NCBI GenBank assembly: GCA_963971535.1
Contig: OZ020593.1
Location: forward strand, 13,203,689 to 13,267,688
Length of the DNA: 64,000 nucleotides
Direction: 5' to 3'
DNA from: Notolepis coatsorum
Lineage: Eukaryota > Chordata > Actinopteri > Aulopiformes > Paralepididae
The notes beneath the pieces are model-generated. The model did not search any database, was not told the origin of the DNA, and worked only from the letters and a program-made list of their open reading frames with translations. This document shows, piece after piece, positions 45,401 through 48,439 of this stretch. Both the position numbers and the translations under genes were made by a program. The stretch's first letter is position 1, and the number at the start of each line of letters is the position of its first letter.

Positions 45401-47713
45401 TTTCCGATATCACATTTTAATGCCGATATCGGCTGATAATATCGGTAGGCCGATAATATCGGACATCCCTACTTTGTACTTTCTTTTACTATTATGCACT
45501 TTACATTTACATGTTGTCATCTAGCTGACGCTTGTGACTTACAAATTGTGAACAAGTCAGCAGGAAGGGTACAACTCTGGCAGCTGAGGGTCAGTGCCGT
45601 ATTGTTTGTCAAATAGTAGTCAAACTTGAGTGTTACTCTGAGTGCAGAGTAGACATATTAGCATGATAGGTAGTATTATAAGTATAGTGATTTTTTTTTT
45701 TTTTTATTATTTTCGTGTTTTACATACAGGTGTATGCCCAGCCCATATCGGCTTACAAGACACATAAACAATAAGTATATAATAGTATACTTGACAAATT
45801 ACTTGACAAATTATGACATATAGACCAAGTAGTATAGTAGCGTAGTAGTAAGTTGCATAATAGTACAGACAGTAAAAAGGTTCGTTTTTTATTTGTCTGT
45901 TTCTTCAGATATTGTTTGAACAGGTGTGTTTTTAGTTGACGGCGGAAAATGTACTGGGTTTCAGCTGTCCTGCATGGTGGCGGTAGTCGATAAACCAGCT
46001 AGCAGTGCATTGCAGTAGTCCAGGCGAGACATGATTGTTGATTGCAGGTAGATTACTTTGCTACTAAGTAATCTACCTTGCCTATCTAACCTAATATGTC
46101 TAAACTACTATATGCACTCAGGACGGTAGCACTTAAGTTCTACACTGTTTTGACCAACAAGGTTACTGACCCTTAGCTGCCCTTCCCTTCCAGCTGACTT
46201 GTTGTACATCACTTGTAACTCACATTGGATAAAAGCGTCAGCTAAATAACTAAAAATAATATAGATGCTATGCAGACAAAAGCCACGAGGAGAGTTATGT
46301 TACACTGCTTACTCTTCTGCTCTCCCCAACCCTCCTCTTAGCCCGTTGAGTGAGAACACATTGTATATGTGACACGTCAGTAGTGCATTTAATTATTACC
46401 TTTCGCATAGCGTAATATGTCAAGTGATTTGTTGCTGTTGAGAGAAGTGATGAGCAATGTGTAATTAAGATGGTAAAACTGCACACTTAATGTAGATCTC
46501 TGTATTTTTTACTGTATATTTTATATTAGATTGTACATACATAACAGAGGAAATGTGAATGTGAAATGTGAATCCCGGACCATAGTTTATTATTATTATT
46601 ATGTTATTCTTAGGTTTATTTTATTCCTTATTCTTAGGCAATTTTTTGTTATTCTTATTCGTGATTTGTTTTGTCTACCTAAATGTTTACTGTGAGCGAT
46701 TTGTAGTGCCACATTTCCCTCGGGATGATTAAAGTATTTCTATTCTATTCTATTCTATTCTATTCTATTCTATTCTATTCTATTCTATTCTATTCTATTT
46801 ATTCTATTCTATTCTAAAATGTAAGATGTCCACATTTCAATTGTAAAATGTAATCTACATGTGTGCCAACAAATGAAAGTGGATTGGCAATGGAATTCCA
46901 GTTCATTATGCACATCCTCCTTACGAGATTGTAATAATTTATTTAATGAGGTCATCGTATCGTCATTCCAAAGATCAACTGCCAAAGATCAGCTGCATTA
47001 TGTACCATCTTAAATTTTACGAGAGTATTAATAAAGTATGCAGAATTGGCAATAAAACACACAATAGTGTAATCAGCATAAAGATGGGCCTGACAACCAT
47101 TCAAAGTGACAAGAGCATTCATATAAAAAGTAAAGAGGTCGGGATCCAAGATCTAACCTGAATTGGACGCGTCCCAACTACACACACCCTGATGCCTCTC
47201 AAACAAACAACTCTGAAACCAGCCACAAGCCTTTCTACCCAAACCTATATGGAATTTTGGAAGCTATGGAACCCGTTCTAGTGACAGGCTGGCAGTGTCT
47301 TGAGTAATTGTATGCAATGATGTTTTCACAGACAGCAGTGCTGGGTGAGAACAGTATGGTAGACAGGGACGGCCTTCAGTTTAACTGCATTTGTATTTAT
47401 TACATATCATTTGAAACGAGTACTTAGAAAGTAAGTATCCTGAGATTAACCTGTTGCAACTTGTATGATAACCGATAAGGAAGGAAGGGATATCATTATT
47501 ATTATTATTATACTATTATTTTTTAACAACACATGCCGTATTGAGGACTTTGTTCTACAGTATCTTCCTTTCTCTGTATTTCTTTTACAGTTATTGATGG
47601 CCATAAGCCACAGCAGCAGTGCTGACGCAGTGAGAAACTCCACCAACGTGCGGATGGATGTCTACCCTATAGGCTACGCCAAGAAGAACACGTCTTCACA
47701 ACAGTACCTTTGA
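2951..47713 (+). CDS. rtkn: rhotekin (Rho GTPase effector), 5'-partial, 12 exons
   Basis: Rhotekin binds GTP-loaded RhoA through its HR1 domain and acts as a scaffold at septins and the cell cortex (family knowledge). Exons: 2951-3153, 5993-6051, 7016-7069, 8563-8680, 11026-11328, 12443-12537, 13994-14100, 14691-14822, 17687-17849, 24215-24313, 30281-30368 and about 47614-47713. All have GT-AG borders and phases match, giving 506 residues plus stop. Window residues 1-67 are HR1 (LLAACSQREQALEASKSLL), about 84-280 the anillin-homology region (ISDLRIPLMWKD; LLAHTTL), about 313-411 the PH domain (LRGTSLFCY; RWMDAFWQHFYDMSQW), then KQGSLYHE. The PH region resembles RTKN more than RTKN2. The N-terminal exon(s) lie left of the window. 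The proline-rich tail of mammalian RTKN is not seen; the last two exons do not resemble it and the final one is the least certain. Confidence 0.9.
3157..3206. repeat. (GGGA)n microsatellite just after a rtkn donor
   Basis: Starts a few bases after the donor of the HR1 exon. G-run-rich DNA that could form a quadruplex on the transcript. Confidence 0.85.
3218..3955. mobile_element. TIR element with tRNA-like module and duplicated core
   Basis: A perfect 24-bp inverted repeat: ATGCCAAGCAAGCAGTGCAA.. at 3218-3241 and its complement at 3932-3955. Inside: plus-strand tRNA-like segment 3453-3535 (tagctcaattgg A-box; gagttcgaatccc B-box), then the GGTTAAGG-type core twice (about 3575-3690 and 3720-3835). 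No coding capacity. Confidence 0.7.
3985..5026. repeat. 33-bp minisatellite, about 31 copies
   Basis: Unit gcagctacacagtgaccatg plus ttaacaggttaga, nearly identical throughout, with scattered single-base variants (gagacc, gatcat). A short continuation at 5578-5622 lies beyond an inserted LINE. All frames stay open because 33 is a multiple of 3. Confidence 0.97.
5027..5577 (+). mobile_element. 5'-truncated LINE inserted in the minisatellite
   Basis: Starts abruptly in the C-terminal reverse-transcriptase coding end (reads as NSLFQLLRSGRR-type sequence, then ATRTERLRLSFFPQAIRALN-type) and ends in the 3' tail gacaaataaaactcttgact with (TTGAC)n. The array resumes right after it with a repeated cta. 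A close copy lies at 34039-34690. Confidence 0.85.
5626..5948. repeat. AT-rich LINE debris and (GAAT)n/(GGAT)n microsatellite
   Basis: 5626-5880 repeats the 3'-UTR segments seen at 24580 and 33700. 5893-5948 is a gaatgaatgaatggatggat tract that ends about 45 nt before the rtkn exon at 5993. Confidence 0.6.
5993..6051 (+). CDS. rtkn: rtkn exon: linker into anillin-homology region
   Basis: A 59-nt exon between aactcgcag and donor TTTCAG/gtgaga. Joined to its neighbours it reads RRPSNLL...CTAKVAIS then DLRIPL, matching the RTKN stretch with a conserved Cys before the ISDLRIPL motif. The phase (2 in, 1 out) fits both neighbours exactly. Confidence 0.8.
6161..6315. mobile_element. hAT-like MITE with 25-bp central hairpin
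   Basis: Ends CAGTGGTGCAGT and ACTGCACCCCTG, flanked by the perfect 8-bp direct repeat GTAGCAAC (6153-6160 and 6316-6323). A perfect 25-bp inverted repeat with 9-nt loop occupies 6219-6277. 155 bp, no coding sequence. Confidence 0.88.
6430..6850 (+). pseudogene. LINE reverse-transcriptase C-terminal fragment
   Basis: A decayed stretch whose translation contains QERKYEFRFVCKF and GVNLWNNADI, a pattern found at the C-terminus of CR1/L2-type LINE proteins. Short and stop-interrupted. It lies in an rtkn intron. Confidence 0.5.
6915..6946. repeat. (CTA)n microsatellite
   Basis: About ten trinucleotide copies upstream of the rtkn exon at 7016. The 230 bp after that exon show no recognisable element. 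Confidence 0.8.
7016..7069 (+). CDS. rtkn: rtkn exon: DLRIPLMWKD motif
   Basis: A 54-nt exon after ccctacag, ending GGAG/gtgagt. It encodes DLRIPLMWKDSEYFKNKG, the hallmark start of the rhotekin anillin-homology region. An earlier AG (6978) would break the frame of the preceding exon, so the acceptor at 7014-7015 is chosen. Confidence 0.93.
7280..7615. repeat. AT-rich low-complexity (TATAT/ACTAT) tract
   Basis: Degenerate TA-rich repeats such as actatatac and tatgtatgtactgtaatgtg. The open frames here are compositional. 7616-7950 shows no clear feature. Confidence 0.6.
7953..8169 (+). mobile_element. tRNA-derived SINE (family S1)
   Basis: Starts with a tRNA-like head (B-box ggttcgatttcc), then a body containing ttggcaccttgcatggtcgc and a 3' end ggcaccatttaccatt. 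Further copies: 44383-44627 (+, best), 39608-39874 (-) and 43527-43692 (-, truncated). Confidence 0.8.
8171..8430 (-). mobile_element. LINE 3'-tail remnant
   Basis: Begins gaatctgaaaagtctttatt gcc, the reverse complement of a 3' terminus, with A/T-rich UTR and a flanking gaatcagaatcag repeat. Directly abuts the SINE before it. Confidence 0.45.
8563..8680 (+). CDS. rtkn: rtkn exon: anillin-homology region, part 2
   Basis: Acceptor ctgccag, donor TTGTT/gtaggt. It encodes ELHRCAVFCLLQCG then DRKLTDICFEDAILF, closely matching rhotekin. The codon completed across the junction restores the ILF motif, which supports both splice choices. Confidence 0.93.
8779..8804. repeat. (GGAT)n microsatellite
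   Basis: Six to seven gatg copies. The surrounding interval 8681-9400 shows nothing else I can name, apart from a possible decayed tRNA-like head near 8886-8915. Confidence 0.75.
9409..9924. repeat. 48-bp minisatellite, about 10-11 copies
   Basis: Unit contains aggcctcttatcctggct and gtgatgaggtgatggttcac. It ends directly at a foldback element whose 9-bp target duplication (atcctggct) is taken from the unit. Confidence 0.93.
9925..10386. mobile_element. Foldback element with 9-bp target duplication
   Basis: Terminal inverted repeats GCGTCTAGTTTTTTACCAAC.. (25 identical bp, extended with mismatches), flanked by the direct repeat ATCCTGGCT at 9916-9924 and 10387-10395. Subterminal arms are partly complementary for much of the length and the centre is a palindrome of the TAACCTTAACCAACTTCGAA core. 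462 bp, non-coding. The 9-bp duplication fits a Mutator-like transposase (inference). Confidence 0.85.
10398..10797. mobile_element. Second foldback element, adjacent
   Basis: Arms begin GTCTATTCTTA and end TAAGAATAGAC; the inner arm cggatttatgcttccgcgtt is repeated in complement at about 10766-10788 and the complementarity runs on past ggccactgacgtttctgg. It shares the core and several hundred bases with the element just before it but has different tips. Confidence 0.8.
11026..11328 (+). CDS. rtkn: rtkn exon: ELRVELYSSC plus Ser/Gly-rich insert
   Basis: A 303-nt exon, acceptor gtgagcag, donor GTACA/gtgagt. It starts TEVCPGFELRVELYSSC, then a low-complexity stretch of Leu-Gly-Ser-Ser repeats built from a 12-nt tandem repeat (about 11131-11194), and a Gly/Ala-rich tail. 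Mammalian RTKN has a shorter Ser/Gly stretch here. An alternative acceptor AG three bases upstream would add one serine codon by shifting NAGNAG-style; the downstream AG gives the better alignment. Confidence 0.88.
11399..11480 (+). mobile_element. Retroelement 3' tail with (ATT)n
   Basis: Contains cagcactttgagctgcaatt and gaaaggtgctgtacaaata followed by ATT repeats. The reverse complement of the same tail lies at 36460-36540. Confidence 0.55.
11579..11670. repeat. (AAT)n microsatellite
   Basis: About 30 copies in the rtkn intron after the Ser/Gly exon. Confidence 0.97.
11826..12270 (-). mobile_element. (AACAT)n then LINE 3' tail
   Basis: A pentanucleotide run (11826-11895) leads into ttcctttattgatccccttg, a minus-strand LINE 3' end, an AT-rich UTR and a G13-type run near 11959. 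Related tails at 15550 and 20705. Confidence 0.6.
12319..12407. repeat. (CA)n microsatellite
   Basis: About 45 dinucleotide copies, ending 36 nt before the rtkn exon at 12443. Confidence 0.97.
12443..12537 (+). CDS. rtkn: rtkn exon: LLAHTTL anillin segment
   Basis: Acceptor cctatag, donor TACGG/gtgagt. Encodes GPKYQLLAHTTLRIEHVQG and FKTHDLTIAA, a highly conserved rhotekin segment. The exon end and donor are triplicated downstream (see the 12529-12588 entry). Confidence 0.93.
12529..12588 (+). promoter_or_regulatory. Triplicated 5' splice site of a rtkn exon
   Basis: The 20-bp unit ccgctacgggtgagtgacag occurs three times head to tail, so the exon end and its donor gtgagt are present in triplicate. 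Using donor 2 or 3 would retain GGT GAG TGA, an in-frame stop. Confidence 0.85.
12640..13055 (+). pseudogene. Fragment with RecQ-like helicase motif I
   Basis: An open stretch (12582-12926) translates to SSFKPLHRLCLKNSLHDRDV then LACLPTGFGKR, resembling motif 0/I of RecQ-type helicases, with the Walker lysine present and the following serine replaced by arginine. No further helicase motifs follow. A segment near 12970-12990 matches (in complement) one near 10263-10285, so it is part of a dispersed repeat. Confidence 0.5.
13588..13793. mobile_element. hAT-like MITE, family H1
   Basis: Ends TAGGGCTGTCCC and GGGGTCAGCCCTA with perfect 8-bp direct repeats CGGTATAT (13580-13587 and 13794-13801). 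Other copies: 25311-25736 and a truncated one at 23737-24057. Confidence 0.9.
13994..14100 (+). CDS. rtkn: rtkn exon: LPLYGQMCCRL segment
   Basis: Acceptor ttttccag, donor GTTAAG/gtgaac. Encodes EDNPFWLPLYGQMCCRLVAQ and PLCMVQQVVSGRLKVK, which align with the RTKN LYGSVCCRL region just before the PH domain. It ends in phase 0. Confidence 0.93.
14110..14590 (-). mobile_element. Dispersed repeat, probable retroelement 3' portion
   Basis: Contains ttcatttaattaaaaaggac and gtaaatgtggcagttttagcc, also present in diverged form at 17905-18180. No protein. It fills most of the intron before the rtkn PH exon. Confidence 0.4.
14691..14822 (+). CDS. rtkn: rtkn exon: PH domain, N-terminal half
   Basis: Acceptor tctttcag, donor AACAAG/gttggt; exactly 44 codons in phase 0. 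Encodes the first PH strands, QYGVLRGTSLFCYQSEEDAE, ending in ITINK. These match RTKN (LKGTNLFCY...INK-type end) better than RTKN2. Confidence 0.92.
14883..15440. mobile_element. hAT-like MITE, family H2
   Basis: Ends CAGTGGCGTGCACAG and CTGTGCACGCCCCTG, flanked by perfect 8-bp repeats CTGGGTGA (14875-14882 and 15441-15448). 558 bp. A short direct repeat (cgaaaaatatgaaratggaaatgtatact) is duplicated inside at about 15290-15360. Confidence 0.92.
15455..15605 (-). mobile_element. Two abutting LINE 3' tails
   Basis: Minus-strand tails: tagattagattcaaatgtat (like 39515) and then ttcctttattgatccctttg (like 11895). Confidence 0.55.
15647..16886. repeat. G-rich minisatellite, about 30-33-bp unit, about 38 copies
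   Basis: Unit gtccagggtgagaggggggt plus agagcaggcwgg, with G-run length changes between copies. Every unit carries a G5-G7 run on the plus strand. A 443-codon minus-strand open frame over it is an artefact of the repeat. Confidence 0.95.
16890..17215 (-). mobile_element. Retroelement 3'-UTR remnant
   Basis: Reads in complement into a weak reverse-transcriptase end (ccgttcagtgctacatctag; gtctgatggctgtcggaatgaaggac encodes FIPTAIRL-type sequence). Decayed. Confidence 0.4.
17244..17624. mobile_element. hAT-like MITE, family H3
   Basis: Ends TAGGGATGTCCCGATC and GATCGGGACATCCCTA, flanked by perfect 8-bp repeats ATAGTAAA (17236-17243 and 17625-17632). 381 bp, rich in internal CCCGATC motifs. It ends 62 nt before an rtkn exon. 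Confidence 0.95.
17687..17849 (+). CDS. rtkn: rtkn exon: PH domain, C-terminal half
   Basis: Acceptor ctctgcag, donor GACATGA/gtgagt. Encodes the remaining PH strands and the C-terminal helix TQRWMDAFWQHFYDM. The invariant PH tryptophan is present. It lies 62 nt downstream of a hAT MITE ending at 17624. Confidence 0.93.
18664..18938. mobile_element. hAT-like MITE, family H4 (short form)
   Basis: Ends TAGGGATGCTCGATAT and ATATCGGACATCCCTA, perfect 8-bp repeats ATAGTTAA (18656-18663 and 18939-18946). Internally repeated CCGATATCGG-type palindromes. Longer relatives: 45063-45471 and 62277-63010. Confidence 0.95.
19285..19385. repeat. 28-bp tandem repeat, about four copies
   Basis: Unit atctgtttaaccaacacagt plus tatccgt. 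The rest of 18950-20630 shows mainly AT-rich intron; 19785-19950 resembles the dispersed repeat near 29165 and 30110. Confidence 0.8.
20633..20652. repeat. Poly-C run
   Basis: About 20 consecutive C residues followed by ag; no open exon follows it. Confidence 0.9.
20705..20935 (-). mobile_element. LINE 3' tail with (AAGAT)n
   Basis: (agata)n, then ttcctttattcctaaattct and gtcatagcagcatgggggag as in the 11895 copy. 20940-21760 holds no feature I can name. Confidence 0.55.
21850..21925. repeat. 9-bp tandem repeat (aggtcatgt)n
   Basis: Seven to eight imperfect copies. Flanking 21640-22330 is unremarkable intron sequence. Confidence 0.7.
22336..22695. mobile_element. hAT-like MITE, family H5
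   Basis: Ends TAGAGGTGTAACGATTCG and CGTTACACCCGTA, perfect 8-bp repeats ATCAAAAG (22328-22335 and 22696-22703). Internal ATTCGATT/CGATGCATCGATGCA motifs and an A-rich run at about 22555-22578. Confidence 0.93.
23041..23175 (-). mobile_element. LINE 3' tail (same type as 49428-49520)
   Basis: ttcaagtttctttattagtt and cagaatacttttatatgaaa recur at 49440 (-) and, in plus orientation, at 40500-40590. Confidence 0.65.
23279..23421. repeat. (CA)n compound microsatellite
   Basis: Interrupted CA repeats with regular T and G interruptions. 23425-23730 after it shows no clear feature. Confidence 0.95.
23737..24057. mobile_element. hAT-like MITE family H1, right end missing
   Basis: Starts TAGGCCTGTCCCCGACTAAG and matches the 25311 copy for about 300 bp (cattccatttgggctgtggg; gcatgcaattggtccactga). 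The matching right terminus is absent. The next rtkn exon begins 157 nt later. Confidence 0.75.
24215..24313 (+). CDS. rtkn: rtkn exon: SQWRQCC...LYHE segment
   Basis: Acceptor ctgctccag, donor AAATAG/gtagtg. Encodes QWRQCCDDLMKIEVPSPRRS and KQGSLYHEI, the conserved stretch after the rhotekin PH domain. Phase 1 at both ends. Confidence 0.93.
24570..25005 (+). mobile_element. LINE 3'-UTR and tail with (AATCT)n
   Basis: Segments catctgtctgtacatacctg, gcactctggttggatgccaaac and the end taatgacaatacatttttatctaatct repeats. The same family is at 33430-34740 (+) and 39515-40225 (-). Confidence 0.75.
25311..25736. mobile_element. hAT-like MITE, family H1
   Basis: Ends TAGGGCTGTCCCCGACTAAG and ATAGGGGTCAGCCCTA. 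Flanks share only gtata, so no clean 8-bp duplication is seen. 426 bp. Confidence 0.85.
25850..26000 (+). mobile_element. LINE 3' tail with (ATCTT)n
   Basis: ccccaaggggatcaataaag then aatatcttatcttatctt. The reverse complement of the 11895 and 20705 tails. A G11 run follows near 26065. Confidence 0.65.
26331..26712. repeat. 11/12-bp minisatellite (tggtctgtcatc / tggtctgtcag)
   Basis: More than 30 alternating units (ggtctgtcatct, ggtctgtcagt, ggtctgttagt). Confidence 0.95.
26926..27854. mobile_element. piggyBac-like MITE with TTAA target sites
   Basis: Terminal repeats CACTTTAAGTGCC and GGCACTGAAAGTG, each flanked by TTAA (26922-26925 and 27855-27858). TTAA duplication is diagnostic of piggyBac transposition. 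929 bp; the small open frame 27043-27240 inside has no recognisable homology. Confidence 0.8.
28170..28254. repeat. (CA)n microsatellite
   Basis: About 42 dinucleotides. 28260-29160 after it holds no recognisable element. Confidence 0.97.
29165..30180. repeat. Inverted dispersed repeat surrounding a hAT element
   Basis: 29190-29237 (agcctagcttagcacaatga..gcggacatggcc) and 30113-30160 are near reverse complements, and a further relative lies at 19785-19830. The hAT element 29273-30101 sits between the arms. Confidence 0.7.
29273..30101. mobile_element. hAT-like non-autonomous element, family H6
   Basis: Ends CAGGGGTCAGCAACC and GAGCCGACCCCTG, flanked by the perfect and itself palindromic 8-bp repeat GCCTAGGC (29265-29272 and 30102-30109). 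829 bp with an internal duplication (actttgaaataaaaccctga twice, about 29693 and 29809). Confidence 0.93.
30281..30368 (+). CDS. rtkn: rtkn exon: C-terminal segment
   Basis: Acceptor tcctccccag, donor GACAG/gtaaga. Read in the phase dictated by the previous exon it gives VTPSAPSEGQVVQD and MSAEVRTLLFSYYKD with no stop. I do not recognise this stretch in mammalian RTKN. The clean splice sites and open frame support it. Confidence 0.75.
30413..30632. repeat. 220-bp inverted repeat built of CCCCAAAATA iterons
   Basis: Outer arms of 26 bp are exact complements (GGTCCTACTAATCACCACAA.. and its complement). The inside is ccccaaagta/ccccaaaata repeats on the left and their complements on the right, centre near 30540. 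It begins 45 nt after a rtkn exon end. Confidence 0.92.
31180..32630 (+). mobile_element. tRNA-derived SINE carrying an expanded minisatellite
   Basis: tRNA-like head at 31180-31246 (gtggctacatgggtagagct A-box; agttcgaaccccg B-box), then the minisatellite, then a body and 3' end aggcaatttccgccctacat ... cactatataaatccaatgatcattc. The same 3' end occurs at 52735-52920 and 53301-53400. Confidence 0.65.
31252..32288. repeat. 42-45-bp minisatellite, about 23 copies
   Basis: Unit tctgtcctctggacctggtg plus gtgttgttgtccagcaggga and gacac. Units of 45 and 42 nt alternate irregularly. All six frames stay open over hundreds of codons, so those open frames are not genes. Confidence 0.97.
32735..32960 (-). 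mobile_element. LINE 3'-tail remnant
   Basis: ttttatttaaccaggcgggt and aaagggtaacagagaaaggg; the latter segment recurs at 48790. 32960-33425 has no recognisable element. Confidence 0.45.
33430..34740 (+). mobile_element. LINE 3'-UTR interrupted by a second LINE
   Basis: Same family as 24570-25005, interrupted inside its tail at tgatgaca. The tail resumes at about 34694 with tttacatctaatctaatcta. Confidence 0.75.
34039..34690 (+). pseudogene. Nested LINE fragment (RT C-terminus, 3' UTR)
   Basis: Translates as QRVVRSAERTTGIALPPLQ, YNKRCKSRACRIMKDPHHPN and RLRLSFFPQAIRALNNEH, the C-terminus of a jockey-superfamily LINE related to 49907-51940. Ends gacaaataaaaaaaactctt gactcttgact. A close copy is at 5027-5577. 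Confidence 0.85.
35640..36110 (+). mobile_element. tRNA-derived SINE (family S2)
   Basis: tRNA-like head 35640-35716 (ggtggcgcagtgggcaaggc; ctgggttcgagcccagc with both boxes). Body contains ttggctggtcgttcatacta and a 3' part ggggattgggaattggcata. A copy lacking the head is at 58672-59095. Confidence 0.78.
36382..36560 (-). mobile_element. (AAT)n and retroelement 3' tail
   Basis: An 85-nt AAT run then actttatttgtatagcacct and cagttcaaagtgcttcaaag. The minus-strand counterpart of 11399-11480. 36560-37250 holds only A/T-rich intron with a short duplicated segment (gtgtgatgtacagtggtttctt at 36813 and 36990). Confidence 0.7.
37253..38350 (-). pseudogene. LINE fragment, frameshifted RT C-terminal domain
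   Basis: Minus-strand open stretch 38194-37607 reads YLGSILEANLSCDKMATKVI, NLGWLRVDDRVQQLAMGLVY and HNTRGSSTNH, typical of the region after the RT palm in LINE proteins. An upstream piece is in another frame (frameshift near 38300). The 3' tail cattctgcaatctgttaata (complement) recurs at 48700 (+), 52180 (-) and 56155 (-). A G24 run lies at 37507-37530. Confidence 0.8.
38938..39490. mobile_element. hAT-like non-autonomous element, family H7
   Basis: Ends gggttcccaaacttt and gactttgggaaccact, flanked by the perfect 8-bp repeat GAGCTAGA (38930-38937 and 39491-39498). 553 bp. Left tip is diverged from the usual CAGTGGTTCCC. Confidence 0.85.
39515..40225 (-). mobile_element. LINE 3' tail with an inserted SINE S1
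   Basis: Minus-strand copy of the 24570 family, split by the SINE at 39608-39874: the tail (agattagattaaaatgtatt, accagagtacaaatgtaaca) lies before it and the UTR (gtacaatgtacaggagattaaactgg-type) after it. Confidence 0.7.
39608..39874 (-). mobile_element. tRNA-derived SINE (family S1)
   Basis: Reverse complement of the 44383 copy: ttatatagggcttttattc at one end and the tRNA-like head ctgctctaccaccctagcca at the other. Confidence 0.78.
40500..40590 (+). mobile_element. LINE 3' tail
   Basis: ctctcaggagcaaaacagaa to ctaataaagaaacttgaact; plus-strand version of the tails at 23041 and 49428. 40590-40740 holds no named feature. Confidence 0.6.
40755..40975. mobile_element. Short MITE-like repeat
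   Basis: Begins ttacgttcacactgtag and has repeated nnATCAGATnn segments; a related but complementary sequence lies at 62085-62270. Termini not resolved. Confidence 0.4.
40980..41345 (+). other. AT-rich retroelement-like UTR
   Basis: Opens with agatacaagatacatacaca and closes with gtcaaataaactaaactaaa, a LINE-like poly-A-type end. No coding sequence is recognisable. Confidence 0.35.
41391..41850 (-). pseudogene. LINE RT C-terminal fragment
   Basis: Minus strand reads SIIVWYGSAQKHSIQKLQRI, RGRKIAKDPSHPAHPLFQPL and TRFKDSFFPTAIRTLNSL, homologous in pattern to 34039 and 49907 LINE ends. A C13 run marks the low-coordinate side. The upstream end is cut by the foldback element at 41851. Confidence 0.75.
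41851..42836. mobile_element. Foldback element, about 70-bp arms, enclosing a LINE fragment
   Basis: 41851-41918 and 42766-42836 are reverse complements except for a 3-bp insertion (GCAACAGCAAACCCAGCTGG start). Inside, 42420-42640 on the plus strand reads LVERYSFIFKALIGKLPLYI, a CR1/L2-type RT end. The right arm lies inside sequence that is itself unrelated to the 41391 LINE. Confidence 0.8.
42837..43500. other. Unannotated intron stretch
   Basis: No named element. A 27-bp-range inverted similarity (gacagattctgcc.. near 43005 and ctggcaggaagctg near 43036) is the only structure noticed. Confidence 0.3.
43527..43692 (-). mobile_element. Truncated SINE (family S1)
   Basis: Starts with the complement of the SINE 3' end (agatggtaaatggttgcatt) and stops before the tRNA-like head, 55 nt short of the N gap. 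Confidence 0.7.
43748..43947. other. Assembly gap of exactly 200 N
   Basis: A round-number N block, probably of nominal size. The right side continues in (GA)n (43948-44008), suggesting an uncloned or unassembled GA-rich repeat. Open frames across it are meaningless. Confidence 0.98.
44383..44627 (+). mobile_element. tRNA-derived SINE (family S1), best copy
   Basis: tRNA-like head 44383-44456 (gggtcgggaggtagtgtag; cagttcgattccca), body gtccttgagcaaggcactta and ggcaccttgcatggttgcct, 3' end gctatataaatgcaccattt accattt. Confidence 0.85.
44630..45050. other. Unannotated intron stretch
   Basis: No element, coding or RNA signal recognised apart from short AT-rich runs. Confidence 0.3.
45063..45471. 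mobile_element. hAT-like MITE, family H4 (middle form)
   Basis: Same ends as 18664-18938, perfect 8-bp repeats CTTTGTAC (45055-45062 and 45472-45479). Interior partly shared with 62277-63010 (cacaacattatgcatacttt; gcttacctgggtaaataaag), plus a C18 run. Confidence 0.95.
45500..46250 (-). mobile_element. LINE 3'-end fragments in both orientations
   Basis: 45530-45990 (-) shares catctagctgacgc..., gaacaagtcagcaggaaggg and ggtgtgtttttagttgacgg with 59105-59540. 46140-46250 (+) carries the opposite-strand tail ttggataaaagcgtcagcta. Strongly decayed. Confidence 0.5.
46560..46818 (+). mobile_element. LINE 3' tail with (TTCTA)n
   Basis: tttccctcgggatgattaaagtatttct followed by about 15 TTCTA copies (46738-46815). 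A related tail is at 56035-56098. 46820-47560 holds no clear element. Confidence 0.65.
47614..47713 (+). CDS. rtkn: Probable last rtkn exon with stop codon
   Basis: Open frame ending in KKNTSSQQYL and TGA/TAA-type termination at 47711-47713. A pyrimidine-rich tract lies at 47563-47590. AG sites after 47607, 47613 and 47616 all give the phase demanded by exon 30281-30368; the stronger-looking AG at 47589-47590 gives an immediate stop in that phase. With this exon the whole chain sums to a multiple of three. The preceding intron would be 17 kb, so an intervening exon (or one in the N gap) cannot be excluded. Confidence 0.5.
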
Positions 47714-47978
47714 TGCTGCACCTCGAGCTGAATCAGACCGGCTTCTCCCCTCCTGTGTTTTCTCTCTTTTTTTTCCATCAGGAATTACAAATTGACTGTA
47801 AATAATTAAGCTTAAACTTAATATTCAAACCTCAGACATGCGTATTTCCTTGCTGGTTGTAGTGTTAGAGATGACATTATGATATATTGAAAGAAGAAAT
47901 GGCTCACATTCACCGCCTCCCCCCCTTATCATCTGCTCATGAATTAGCCTCCACTGCACATCAACTTACTGTATATAC

Positions 47979-47984
47979 ATTAAA
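47979..47984 (+). promoter_or_regulatory. Candidate rtkn polyadenylation signal (ATTAAA)
   Basis: The common variant hexamer ATTAAA lies about 265 nt after the proposed stop codon. No canonical AATAAA is seen between the stop and this point. Its strength depends on the last exon being correct. Confidence 0.35.
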
Positions 47985-48101
47985 CCATGAACTGTGACTT
48001 CAGTGTCCTCCATGTTTATGTCCATCTTTGTTATTGTTCATCTGCGTATGCGGGTCACTGCTGACTTGTTGTGCGGAACTTGTAAGTCAAGATATTGATA
48101 T

Positions 48102-48428
48102 TAGGGGTGTAACGGTACACAAAAACCACGGTTTTTGGTACAGTGGGGGAAAGTTTGGCTTTCCATGTTCCACTCAGGGGTGATGTAGTGTGCAGTAACT
48201 AATTGTACTTGTAGGGCTGTCAACGCATATTCTATATTGAAATTAATAATCGACTTGTATTTTTTTTTTTATAATAATAATTATATTAGATTGTGAAAAA
48301 AAACAGCCCCCGGTGGGCGGTCGTTAGTGGTTAACATACCGTTGTATTCGTTCGGTACACAGCCGTTCGGTACGGTATGGTACACACTGAAACGGTTCGG
48401 TACGGATACGTGTACCTTTACACCCCTA
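48102..48428. mobile_element. hAT-like MITE, family H8
   Basis: Ends TAGGGGTGTAACGGTACAC and TTTACACCCCTA, perfect 8-bp repeats ATTGATAT (48094-48101 and 48429-48436). Internal GTTCGGTACGG motifs. Related in its tips to family H5. Confidence 0.94.
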
Positions 48429-48439
48429 ATTGATATTGA

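Noticed and set aside
47591..47613. Upstream acceptor (AG at 47589-47590) for the last rtkn exon
   Set aside because: In the phase set by exon 30281-30368 it gives a stop at the second codon; AG sites at 47607-47616 keep the frame.
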